Shown: positions 33,500-40,670 of the stretch, piece by piece
Position numbering within the stretch: position 1 is the first letter of the stretch
Layout: each line of letters begins with the position of its first letter
Origin: an uncultured Eubacterium sp.
Lineage (GTDB): Bacteria > Bacillota > Clostridia > Lachnospirales > Lachnospiraceae
Assembly: GCA_934358495.1 (NCBI GenBank)
Contig: CAKRKO010000007.1
Span: 1-55,892, forward strand
DNA: 55,892 bases
Direction: 5' to 3'
The notes under the pieces: generated by a model
Seen by the model: only the letters and a program-made list of their open reading frames with translations
Databases searched by the model: none
Told to the model about the DNA's origin: nothing
Position numbers and translations under genes: made by a program

Positions 33500-33589
33500 T
33501 CAACTCCTTAATTTCTTACAGTTCCCCCGCGCCATTCGCAAAACGTCCATTCTGGACTTCTCCGTAGCTTCGCTACTATTTTTGCTCAT
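33500..33589 (-). other. Possible 29-aa leader peptide before moaC
   Basis: ATG 33589 follows GGGGAG by a good distance and opens a 29-residue frame (MSKNSSEATEKSRMDVLRM...). Its stop TGA overlaps the moaC ribosome site region, six bases before the moaC start. It could couple translation. The same DNA also resembles the dispersed-repeat family, so the frame may be accidental. Confidence 0.3.
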
Positions 33590-33679
33590 AAGAAGGCGCT
33601 CCCCTCATCATTATGTATCCAGCTATCTCCTCATGCAAGCATGATCGATATCTAGATACATATGATGGGTGAACTGTAA
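33516..33679 (-). ncRNA. Candidate structured leader RNA in the Moco operon
   Basis: A perfect 9-bp closing stem TTACAGTTC/GAACTGTAA (33516-33524, 33671-33679) surrounds two arms. One is GCGCC/GGCGC (33529-33599) containing hairpins GTAGC-GAA-GCTAC and GTCCA-GAA-TGGAC. The other is a 21-22-bp imperfect stem (33606-33627 with 33647-33667). This makes a three-way junction between the moeA-like gene and moaC. It does not show the Moco riboswitch consensus as I remember it. Confidence 0.45.
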
Positions 33680-33681
33680 CA

Positions 33682-34716
33682 TTATTTGCCAAATCCGCAG
33701 TTCGGGAAAGTACAAACATCACAGTTCAGGCACAGTCCACCCTCACCAAGGTTTGCGATATCCTCTGCTGTAATCTCATCATCTGCCATCACACGCGGCA
33801 GCACCAGATCAAAGATCGTGCGTTTTGCATACATGACGCATCCAGGAAGTCCAAGAATCGGAATGATTCTGCCATCTTCCTCGTTCGTATAATAAGAAAC
33901 AAGCATCATGGCACCTGGAAGAACCGGTGCACCGTAACTTACAATTCTCGCTCCGGTTGCCATAATAGCCCCCGGTGTACAATCATCCGGATCCACACTC
34001 ATACCGCCGGTACAGATGATCAAATCTGCGCCTGCTGCGATCTGCTTCTTGATGGCCTCTAAAATATGTGCCTTATCATCATCCACATAAATCTGTGCAA
34101 TCTCCTCTGACGGATACTCTGCCAGTTTTTCGCGGATGACCGGGCTGAACGTATCTTTGATCCGTCCTTTGAATACTTCACTTCCGGTTGTAACAATGCC
34201 ATATTTTTTCTTCTGGTATGGTTTCAATGTAAAAATCGGCTCTGTGCCACCGACCTCTCTGGCACGTTCCATTTTTTCTTTCTCAATGATCAGAGGAATA
34301 ATTCTGGTTCCTGCCAGTTTATCTCCTGCATGTACCGGGAAATCGCCATGTCTGGAGGCGATCATCATCTCGCCGAGACTGTTTACCGCCACCAGAGCCT
34401 CACGCTTGATTTTCAGCAGTCCGTCAATATCTGCAATCAGCTCGATTTTTCCTTCTTTGATGCCTGACGGATGCATATGCTCTCCGGCACAGATTTCATA
34501 CAGAATCTGCGCGGCCTCATTCTCATGCCACTTTGTGTCGTCCTTTTCCCAGACATATAAATGCTCTTTTCCAACGGACAACAGCACCGGAATATCCTCT
34601 TCCGTTACCACATGTCCTTTGCGGAACACCGCATCTTTCGTCACACCTTTGATAATCTGTGTAATGTCGTGGCAGAGCACATGGCCGACTGCCTCTTCCG
34701 TTTTAATCAGTTTCAT
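33682..34716 (-). CDS. Short MoeA-like molybdopterin-binding protein with Cys-rich tail
   Basis: The 344-aa protein has the molybdopterin-binding (MoCF) domain of MoeA/MogA: KKKYGIVTTGSEVFKG (around 167-182), LIICTGGMSVDPDD and GAPVLPGAMMLVS, then IPILGLPGCVMY. The N-terminal half resembles MoeA domains I-II (VGHVLCHDITQI, VFRKGHVV). It is shorter than classical MoeA (about 400 aa). The tail LCLNCDVCTFPNCGFGK carries four cysteines as CxxCxxCxxxxC, a possible metal or Fe-S site. It probably handles Mo insertion or pterin binding. It follows the mogA-like gene by 27 bp. Confidence 0.82.
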   Translation of the reverse strand: MKLIKTEEAVGHVLCHDITQIIKGVTKDAVFRKGHVVTEEDIPVLLSVGKEHLYVWEKDDTKWHENEAAQILYEICAGEHMHPSGIKEGKIELIADIDGLLKIKREALVAVNSLGEMMIASRHGDFPVHAGDKLAGTRIIPLIIEKEKMERAREVGGTEPIFTLKPYQKKKYGIVTTGSEVFKGRIKDTFSPVIREKLAEYPSEEIAQIYVDDDKAHILEAIKKQIAAGADLIICTGGMSVDPDDCTPGAIMATGARIVSYGAPVLPGAMMLVSYYTNEEDGRIIPILGLPGCVMYAKRTIFDLVLPRVMADDEITAEDIANLGEGGLCLNCDVCTFPNCGFGK

Positions 34717-34743
34717 AATATCCTAATATCTCCTAATTTTTTA

Positions 34744-35229
34744 TTACTTCCTTGCGCACTCAGCATCATTGCCAAGCAAAATATCCAATCCATGCTTCAA
34801 TGACGGTAAAATATAATTCAATGCCTCATCCACGGCTTTCGGACTTCCCGGCAGATTCACGATCAATGTCTCTCCACGTATACCTGCGGCAGCTCTTGAA
34901 AGCATCGCACGCTCCGTAATCGTCAGTGAATACTGCAAAATCGCCATCGGAATTCCCAGGACTTCCCGTTCGATCACCGCTTTCGTTGCCTCCGGTGTCA
35001 CATCTCTCTTTGAAAAACCGGTTCCACCTGTGGTCAGGATCAGTTGCACATCATCCTCACACATGGCGATCATTTCATCCTGTAATTTCTGCTGATCATC
35101 CGGCAGGATCACTTTTTTTCTGATTGTATAGCCATGCGACTCCATGATCTCCGCAATCCTGGCTCCGCTGAGATCTTCCCGCTGTCCACACGCGCCTTTA
35201 TCGCTGGCTGTGATAATCCCTACGTTCAT
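34744..35229 (-). CDS. mogA: Molybdopterin adenylyltransferase (MogA/MoaB type)
   Basis: The 161-aa protein adenylylates molybdopterin to prime it for metal insertion. It has VGIITASDKGACGQREDLSG (3-22), LILTTGGTGFSKRDVTPEAT (about 63-82, the pterin-binding GGTG) and IVNLPGSPKAVDEAL. It is the first gene of the Moco unit mogA - moeA-like - moaC. Other Moco genes (moaA, moaE) are not in the window. MogA versus MoaB cannot be told from sequence alone. Confidence 0.9.
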   Translation of the reverse strand: MNVGIITASDKGACGQREDLSGARIAEIMESHGYTIRKKVILPDDQQKLQDEMIAMCEDDVQLILTTGGTGFSKRDVTPEATKAVIEREVLGIPMAILQYSLTITERAMLSRAAAGIRGETLIVNLPGSPKAVDEALNYILPSLKHGLDILLGNDAECARK

Positions 35230-35304
35230 ATATCGTACTCCTTTTAATATCTCTGCCGTCTAGTATACCATATGCATACATATATGTCACGGTATACAGT
35301 AAAA

Positions 35305-35376
35305 GGGCCGGAGGTCTCAGAAAAGAATACAAGCAGGCGTCTTAGTCTGCAGTATTCTTTTCTGAGCCTCCGGCCC
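35305..35376 (-). terminator. Very long hairpin terminator
   Basis: Arms of 25-26 nt (35305-35330 and 35352-35376) pair perfectly apart from one bulged base; the loop holds a further GCAG/CTGC pair. On the minus strand it ends in GGCCC and TTTT. It lies about 35 bp after the stop of the gene at 35412. Confidence 0.8.
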
Positions 35377-35411
35377 AACACCACCTTATGGTTTAGTCAC
35401 CCGGGAAGCTA

Positions 35412-36263
35412 TTATCTCATGGTAATGTATCCACGATAGTTTGCAAGGTTATTGCTTGGTGTATAATCAGCTACTGCTGCACTGCAAACATTGTGGTATG
35501 GTTTCAGGAATGGGAAAGCATCCTGCTGAGCCCATGACGGTTTCTCAAGTGCTTTCATATCATCAACCATTACTTTGTACCATCCGGACTGGTTCTCGAA
35601 CCAGATCTCAAGTACCCAATCCATTACGCATCCGTTGATGTCTTTCTTTACTGCACTTGCGAGTACACGGGTACACTCCGGAGCTGCCTGAAGGATCGGA
35701 ACAACTTTCTCAAATAACCATTTCTCGCCCTCTGCTTTGTCTACGCCTTCCGGGAAACCGATAGTCATATTGAAACGATAGTTTGCACCATCTTCAATTG
35801 TACGTCCTTTTCCTTTGAGGTCTTTCTCCCACCACATCGGAAGGAATGCAAAGATAAATGGATTTCCTTCTGCATTGTTAGATTTACGGGCTGCATTTCC
35901 TGCATCTCCGTCAGAATCGATCTGAGCTTCTGTATGAGCTGCTGCCGGGATCTGTCCCTGCCATACAAGTACATCCATCGGGAATGTCTCAGCAATTGCT
36001 TTGATCTCAAGACGAGGATCAAGGTCGCTTACTAACCAGTGATGCTCTGTCAGCTGCATTCTTGCATATCCGAAACGGTCGCCCTGTGGCGGAATCGGGA
36101 AGGATGGATAAAATGCATATTTTGTTACGTACGGCTCAAACTGAGAGATACTGTCCGGAATATGTACCTTATAAAGCCATCTCTGAAGTTTTGGTCTGTA
36201 GTCTTCGCTTACGCAGTCAACGTAGATAAGACTTCTCATTGGTTCGAATTTAAAATCTGCCAT
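35412..36263 (-). CDS. Uncharacterised protein, possibly two dimeric-barrel (EthD-like) halves
   Basis: I do not recognise this 283-aa protein with certainty. It is soluble, rich in Trp/Tyr, with no signal peptide. Two halves each look like an alpha+beta ferredoxin-like domain: one with WLYKVHIPDSISQFEPYVTKYAFYPSFP, the other with FNMTIGFPEGVDKAEGEKWLFEKVVPIL. This recalls EthD-type enzymes that act on aromatic or hydrophobic small molecules. A less ordered Ala/Asp/Asn linker (about 105-130) separates them. It follows the Fe-S flavoprotein gene by 78 bp, and both end at the 35305 terminator, so they probably work together in a redox conversion of unknown substrate. Confidence 0.55.
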   Translation of the reverse strand: MADFKFEPMRSLIYVDCVSEDYRPKLQRWLYKVHIPDSISQFEPYVTKYAFYPSFPIPPQGDRFGYARMQLTEHHWLVSDLDPRLEIKAIAETFPMDVLVWQGQIPAAAHTEAQIDSDGDAGNAARKSNNAEGNPFIFAFLPMWWEKDLKGKGRTIEDGANYRFNMTIGFPEGVDKAEGEKWLFEKVVPILQAAPECTRVLASAVKKDINGCVMDWVLEIWFENQSGWYKVMVDDMKALEKPSWAQQDAFPFLKPYHNVCSAAVADYTPSNNLANYRGYITMR

Positions 36264-36341
36264 TTCTAAATACCCTCTTTTCTCTTATTTCTATAACTTA
36301 TATCAGACGGGAACTGCATTTGCCCCCGCCTGTTATAATTC

Positions 36342-37319
36342 TTATTTTTGTTTGGATGGAGCTGGTGTCGGCTCGCATACTGCTGTATAATGCTCTTTAC
36401 GTTTTTTGAACTCAGGATCTTTGTAAAGGTTCATCAGACGACCCTCATTCTCAAAGATGTCCTGTCCATGTAAGAATTTACCGGAAAGAATATCATGCGC
36501 ATGATGCTCTGTAGCCGGATCATATTTGAATTTGAATGCTCCGTCAACGATTTCAAGTGTTCCTTCAAGACCACACAGCTCACATACGCAGTGAGTTGTA
36601 CCTGGGTAGATGTAGAAGTTATTACCCTGGCAATGCGGGCAAGCGCCTTCTTTGCCTTTCCAGAGAGATGTATTCTCAGATCCTTCAATCTGCATATCCT
36701 CATCAATAATCTGCTGTACAGCATCTACAAGGTTACGTCCGATTTCTTTCATACGCTCAACTTTGTCATCCTGCATGATAACGTCTTTACACCAGGAGAA
36801 GAACTCGTTGTTTACTACTTTCCATCCTGGACTTAAAGCGAACATCGCATGGTCTGTCTCACAACGAACAGCCCAGTCAGATCCACCGATTCCTACGAAA
36901 GAAAGTGCTTTCTGGCGGAAGTATCTTGGGTTCAGACCTTCTTTTCCAGCTTCTTTGAGTTTTCCATCGAGCATTTTCATCATACCTGTATCATGTCCCG
37001 GTCCCATACGGTCTGTGATGGAATGATATAAACCAGTTGCACCAGACTCAAAAATCGGATCTACGAACAGAACTCCGTCGGCCTCAATAACTTTCTCATA
37101 GAAAGCTTTGAAATCATCCTGACGGGAGCAGATCATTCCTTTGCCCATTACAAGGCCACGGGAACAGGCAACACAACCGGAGCAGTACTGGATATCCCAG
37201 TCAAGAAGGTGGATAAATTCGATCTCTGCACCTTTTTCTTTTGCTGCTTCCAGAGCTACACGACACATTGTGTCATTGTTACCGTTTTTTGTTCCGAGTG
37301 AAACACCTAAAATCTTCAT
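36342..37319 (-). CDS. NAD(P)H-dependent flavoprotein oxidoreductase with zinc ribbon
   Basis: The 325-aa protein has an NADPH-dependent FMN reductase/flavodoxin-like domain (MKILGVSLGTKNGNNDTMC, about 1-200) including the Cys motif YCSGCVACSRG (about 41-51), as in iron-sulfur flavoproteins. The C-terminal part holds a zinc ribbon/rubredoxin-like pair CPHC...CELC (about 228-254). ATG 37319 follows AGGAGG; an earlier in-frame ATG lies before the site. With the protein encoded downstream it forms a two-gene operon. A reductase acting on an aromatic or xenobiotic compound is plausible but unproven. Confidence 0.75.
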   Translation of the reverse strand: MKILGVSLGTKNGNNDTMCRVALEAAKEKGAEIEFIHLLDWDIQYCSGCVACSRGLVMGKGMICSRQDDFKAFYEKVIEADGVLFVDPIFESGATGLYHSITDRMGPGHDTGMMKMLDGKLKEAGKEGLNPRYFRQKALSFVGIGGSDWAVRCETDHAMFALSPGWKVVNNEFFSWCKDVIMQDDKVERMKEIGRNLVDAVQQIIDEDMQIEGSENTSLWKGKEGACPHCQGNNFYIYPGTTHCVCELCGLEGTLEIVDGAFKFKYDPATEHHAHDILSGKFLHGQDIFENEGRLMNLYKDPEFKKRKEHYTAVCEPTPAPSKQK

Positions 37320-37515
37320 ACTTGTCCTCCTAAATTTTAAATACATTTGATGATATAGATATAATACTTTCTCCTATATTTCAAAAATGCCTCCGCATTT
37401 CTGTTTCAAAACAAATGCCTTACTTCTATACTTAATTCATATAACGAACCTATCCTAAATCATTTCTAACATTTTGACGTCTGTTTTCGTGCATGCCAAA
37501 TGCTTGTAACCGCTT

Positions 37516-37549
37516 TGGTTTTACCATTTGACCAGTTACTCGTATTATA
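37516..37549 (-). promoter_or_regulatory. -10 element and downstream palindrome ahead of the flavoprotein operon
   Basis: Minus strand: GGTATAATAC with TATAAT at 37549-37544; no good -35 is visible. About 20 bp downstream is the perfect palindrome TGGT-AAA-ACCA (37526-37516), with further TGGT/ACCA-like half sites nearby, reminiscent of GntR-type operators. In the rest of the gap 37320-37786 I see the SmsB terminator (37624) but no gene; 37330-37500 shows nothing recognisable. Confidence 0.4.
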
Positions 37550-37623
37550 CCACAATCTTGTTCCTCTTTGTGTAAATTTATTATAAATTCATCTTATTTC
37601 GTAGTCAAATGTACATTTTGCAT

Positions 37624-37652
37624 CAAAAAGCCCCGGCGACTGTTCCGGGGCT
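37624..37652 (-). terminator. Intrinsic terminator of the smsCB operon
   Basis: Minus strand AGCCCCGG-AACAGTCG-CCGGGGCT followed by TTTTT. It lies about 135 bp after the smsB stop. Confidence 0.9.
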
Positions 37653-37786
37653 CTCAAATCTCGTATATTTTTTAACAATATTTCACGAAAAATCCGTAGT
37701 ATTCCACTTTTGTTATGCAAAAAACGGATTACTGTTTTATTGTACAGATTTTAATACATTTTTTCAAAAATTACTGGAAACATATC

Positions 37787-38707
37787 TTATCTCAAGAATC
37801 CGTTGACAATCTGCTCCTCAGCTTCTTCTTCTGTCAACCCAAGCGTCATCAGCTTGATGATCTGCTCCCCGGCAATTTTTCCGATGGCAGCCTCATGGAT
37901 CAGCGCTGCATCCAGATCATTTGCTTCCAGCTGTGGTATTGCCAGAATACGTGCTTTGTCCATAATGATGGCATCACATTCTGTATGACCGCTGCACGGT
38001 GCATTTCCGATGATTCTGGAATCAAATTTCTGGTAGGAATTGTCCTTTGCTACGGAACGGGAAATAACATCCGCACTTGCGCCCTCTCCGTTTAAGCTGA
38101 CAGAATATCCGCTGACTGCGCTCTGATCTCCATGCGTCATCAGACGCTCACGAACGACTAATTTTGCACCTGCGGCCAGTTCTGCCTTGGTATCACGAAC
38201 GGTAGAGTCTACACCTTTGATCTGAACCATTTCCATCTCCATGTAGCTTCCCTCTTCCATGTACACTTCTGTGCCCGGATTCAGGATACGTTTTCCTTCT
38301 CCGTCACCTGCGCCGTAATGTTTTTCCACATATTTCACTTTCGCATTTTTTTCAATAAAGAAACGGTGGATACCGTCATGCTCTGCATCCTGATCGCCAC
38401 AGTTATCAATACCGCAGCCTGCCACGATAACTACGTCACTGCCCTCTCCGATATGAAAATCATTATAAACCATTTCCTTCATACCACTCTGGCTGAGTAC
38501 AACCGGGATGTGTACGCTCTCGTTTACCGTGCCTGGTTTGATATAAATGTCGATACCGCTGACGTCTGTTTTGGATACAATATCAATATTTGCTGTAGTA
38601 TTTCTGGCTGCCATCTGACCGTTTGCACGGATGTTGTAAGCTCCTTCCGGAACGCCGTGCAGATCAGCGACTTCGGCCAGAAGTCTTTTCTGAATCTCAT
38701 CCATCAT
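37787..38707 (-). CDS. smsB: SufB/SufD-like Fe-S assembly scaffold (SmsB)
   Basis: The 306-aa protein is a compact SufB/SufD beta-helix protein, much shorter than SufB (about 470). The C-terminal core has GNAPCSGHTECDAIIMD (about 235-251) with candidate Cys and Glu/His cluster ligands, then LEANDLDAALIHEAAIGKI, the SufBD signature. Together with the adjacent SufC-like ATPase it forms the minimal SmsCB scaffold. This two-gene Fe-S assembly system is described from methanogens and many anaerobes. The start is one of two consecutive ATGs after GAGG. Confidence 0.88.
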   Translation of the reverse strand: MMDEIQKRLLAEVADLHGVPEGAYNIRANGQMAARNTTANIDIVSKTDVSGIDIYIKPGTVNESVHIPVVLSQSGMKEMVYNDFHIGEGSDVVIVAGCGIDNCGDQDAEHDGIHRFFIEKNAKVKYVEKHYGAGDGEGKRILNPGTEVYMEEGSYMEMEMVQIKGVDSTVRDTKAELAAGAKLVVRERLMTHGDQSAVSGYSVSLNGEGASADVISRSVAKDNSYQKFDSRIIGNAPCSGHTECDAIIMDKARILAIPQLEANDLDAALIHEAAIGKIAGEQIIKLMTLGLTEEEAEEQIVNGFLR

Positions 38708-38795
38708 CTATCTATTCCTCGTTCTTTCCTGATATTTATATATTAACTAAAATCCAACTCATACCATTGGCTTTTTATCCTCTATATATAGATTT

Positions 38796-39527
38796 CTACT
38801 TGTTAAATTTGTCACACATATTAACGGCAGAAGATGTACCAAGTAACTGCGGTAAAATTTCTTCCTTTGGCCCATGTTTTAAAATCTGTCCGGCAGAGAT
38901 CACAACGATTTCATCTGCAATATCAAGAATACGCTCCTGATGGGATATGATCAGGATGGAACCGTCTTTTGTTTTCTCCTGCATGCGCTCAAATACCTGA
39001 ATCAGGTTCTGGAAACTCCACAGATCAATACCTGCCTCCGGCTCGTCAAATACAGAAAGCTGTGTGCCTCTTGCCAGCACGGTAGCAATCTCGATACGTT
39101 TTAACTCACCACCGGAAAGGCTCGCATTTACTTCACGGTTGATGTAATCCTTTGCGCAGAGTCCTACTTCAGACAGATACTGACAGGCATCTGCTGCACT
39201 CATTCTGCGTCCTGCTGCCATGCGGATCAGATCCAGCACCTGGATTCCTTTGAATCGAACCGGCTGCTGAAAAGCAAAGCTGATACCCATTTTTGCACGC
39301 TCCGTGATACTTTTTTCTGTAATGTCTTCTCCGTTAAATAAAATCTGACCGGAAGTTGGCTTCTCAATACCAACGATCAGTTTTGCCAGGGTGGACTTAC
39401 CACCGCCGTTTGGTCCTGTAATGACCACAAATTTGTTGTCGTCAATTTTCAGATTAATTCCTCTGATAATCTCTTTTTGTGCTTTCTCGTCTGATACTTC
39501 AAAAGACACATTTTTCAATTCCAGCAT
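38796..39527 (-). CDS. smsC: SufC-like Fe-S assembly ATPase (SmsC)
   Basis: A 243-aa ABC-type ATPase of the SufC group. It has Walker A TGPNGGGKSTLAK (38-50), Q-loop SFAFQQPVRFKG, signature ASLSGGELKRIEIATVLARG, Walker B LSVFDEPEAGID and the switch His in ISHQER. The DEPEAGIDLWS stretch is typical for SufC rather than transport ATPases. It drives conformational change of SmsB to build Fe-S clusters. It is first in the two-gene operon; no SufS or SufU is adjacent. Confidence 0.92.
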   Translation of the reverse strand: MLELKNVSFEVSDEKAQKEIIRGINLKIDDNKFVVITGPNGGGKSTLAKLIVGIEKPTSGQILFNGEDITEKSITERAKMGISFAFQQPVRFKGIQVLDLIRMAAGRRMSAADACQYLSEVGLCAKDYINREVNASLSGGELKRIEIATVLARGTQLSVFDEPEAGIDLWSFQNLIQVFERMQEKTKDGSILIISHQERILDIADEIVVISAGQILKHGPKEEILPQLLGTSSAVNMCDKFNK

Positions 39528-39650
39528 TTTGTCTCTCTCTTTCTGTTTTTTTAATCATTCAATTCCATCTTTTTTCAGAATTTTTTATTCCGATATTGGA
39601 TTTTGTTTTTTATATCCTAGCGTTTCTCTTGGTTTTTCCATAAACGCAAA

Positions 39651-39684
39651 GAGCAGCGAAAAGACGTTTGTCCTTTCACTGCTC
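39651..39684 (-). terminator. Hairpin after the PspC gene
   Basis: GAGCAGTGAAAGGAC/GTCTTTTCGCTGCTC arms with two mismatches and an AAAC loop; a modest T-rich stretch follows on the minus strand, and a better T-run on the plus strand. It separates pspC from smsC. Confidence 0.55.
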
Positions 39685-39716
39685 ATATTTTTTAATTCCA
39701 ACTCTGATCATTCTTT

Positions 39717-39908
39717 TTAGTCTAATGGTCTTCTCGGCATAATGATTGCTGCCAGAATATAGATCAGAAGTCCACTTCCTGCTGCAAATGCAAGTACTAC
39801 CCAGATCAGTCTGACGATGGTCGGATCAATACCAAGGAACTCTCCAAGACCGCCACACACGCCACACAATACTTTGTTATCATCTGATTTGTATAATTTT
39901 TTATTCAT
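39717..39908 (-). CDS. PspC-domain small membrane protein
   Basis: A 63-aa protein almost entirely made of one PspC domain: KLYKSDDNKVLCGVCGGLGEFLGIDP, then a membrane helix (about 32-56, LIWVVLAFAAGSGLLIYILAAIIM) ending in PRR. PspC-like proteins sit in the membrane and take part in envelope-stress sensing in some bacteria. It is a single-gene unit. Start after GAGGG. Confidence 0.9.
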   Translation of the reverse strand: MNKKLYKSDDNKVLCGVCGGLGEFLGIDPTIVRLIWVVLAFAAGSGLLIYILAAIIMPRRPLD

Positions 39909-40064
39909 TCTTTATCCCTCTTTTGATTTACCAACATACAGGTAATCCCTGCATGGTTACTGAAAATCTCCTTGATCGCGAACAGATATATTTTACTATA
40001 GAAGTATTTTTTTCGCAAGAAAAATACTGTTTTTTAATCCAAATTTATATTCTTCCATGCATCT

Positions 40065-40667
40065 CTATTGCAACTCTCCGCTTTCAAAAAATTCCGGTCT
40101 GTGAAAATCCGGTTTTGGCACATTTACCGGTGCATAACTTGCATAATGAATCTGTTCGGCATTGCCACCTTCACATACCTTGTAAAAATTGCAGGCAATC
40201 TTTGTTCCGCCCATCTGTGGAATCGGACCACCAATTTTTTCTAAAAGTTCTAACGGCAGAAAAAAACTGATTTTCCAGTAATCTTCTTCAATGGCCGCCT
40301 GCGGCTGACAGATTCTTATCTGTTCTTCCGTGAAAAATGTCCGATCCGCACGCTCTGTTCCATACTGCATCAGTGCTGCTCCGTTCGCATTCATTTCCAC
40401 ATTTACATACAATGGTGTGCGATCTGCCCACAAGGACAAAAATGCTTCCATTCCACTGTCCAGACTTACCGGATCATTCATTTTGGTGTAAGTCCGAAGC
40501 GGGTCTTTTTCTTCACAGATCATTTCTACCAGGAAACCATGATCTTTCCAGCAGGCAATTTTTCCATACGTTGTTGGAATTACTTTTGTCCCCCATAAAA
40601 GATGTGTGATTTCAAATGTTTCACACCGTGCGAATTGGTCTTTTTTGTCTATGATTTTTATATTCAT
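40065..40667 (-). CDS. Carbohydrate-binding family 9-like protein
   Basis: The 200-aa protein has the DOMON/CBM9-like beta-sandwich pattern: DSGMEAFLSLWAD, LYVNVEMNANGAALMQYG, EDYWKISFFLPLELLEKIGG and KIACNFYKVCEGG...HYASYAP, ending with PDFHRPEFFESG. No signal peptide is visible, so it appears cytoplasmic. Its ribosome site GGGGGA is inside the last codons of the AAA gene and only three bases separate them, so translation is coupled. Why a CBM9-like protein is tied to an AAA/nuclease-like gene is not known. Confidence 0.78.
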   Translation of the reverse strand: MNIKIIDKKDQFARCETFEITHLLWGTKVIPTTYGKIACWKDHGFLVEMICEEKDPLRTYTKMNDPVSLDSGMEAFLSLWADRTPLYVNVEMNANGAALMQYGTERADRTFFTEEQIRICQPQAAIEEDYWKISFFLPLELLEKIGGPIPQMGGTKIACNFYKVCEGGNAEQIHYASYAPVNVPKPDFHRPEFFESGELQ

Positions 40668-40670
40668 TCT

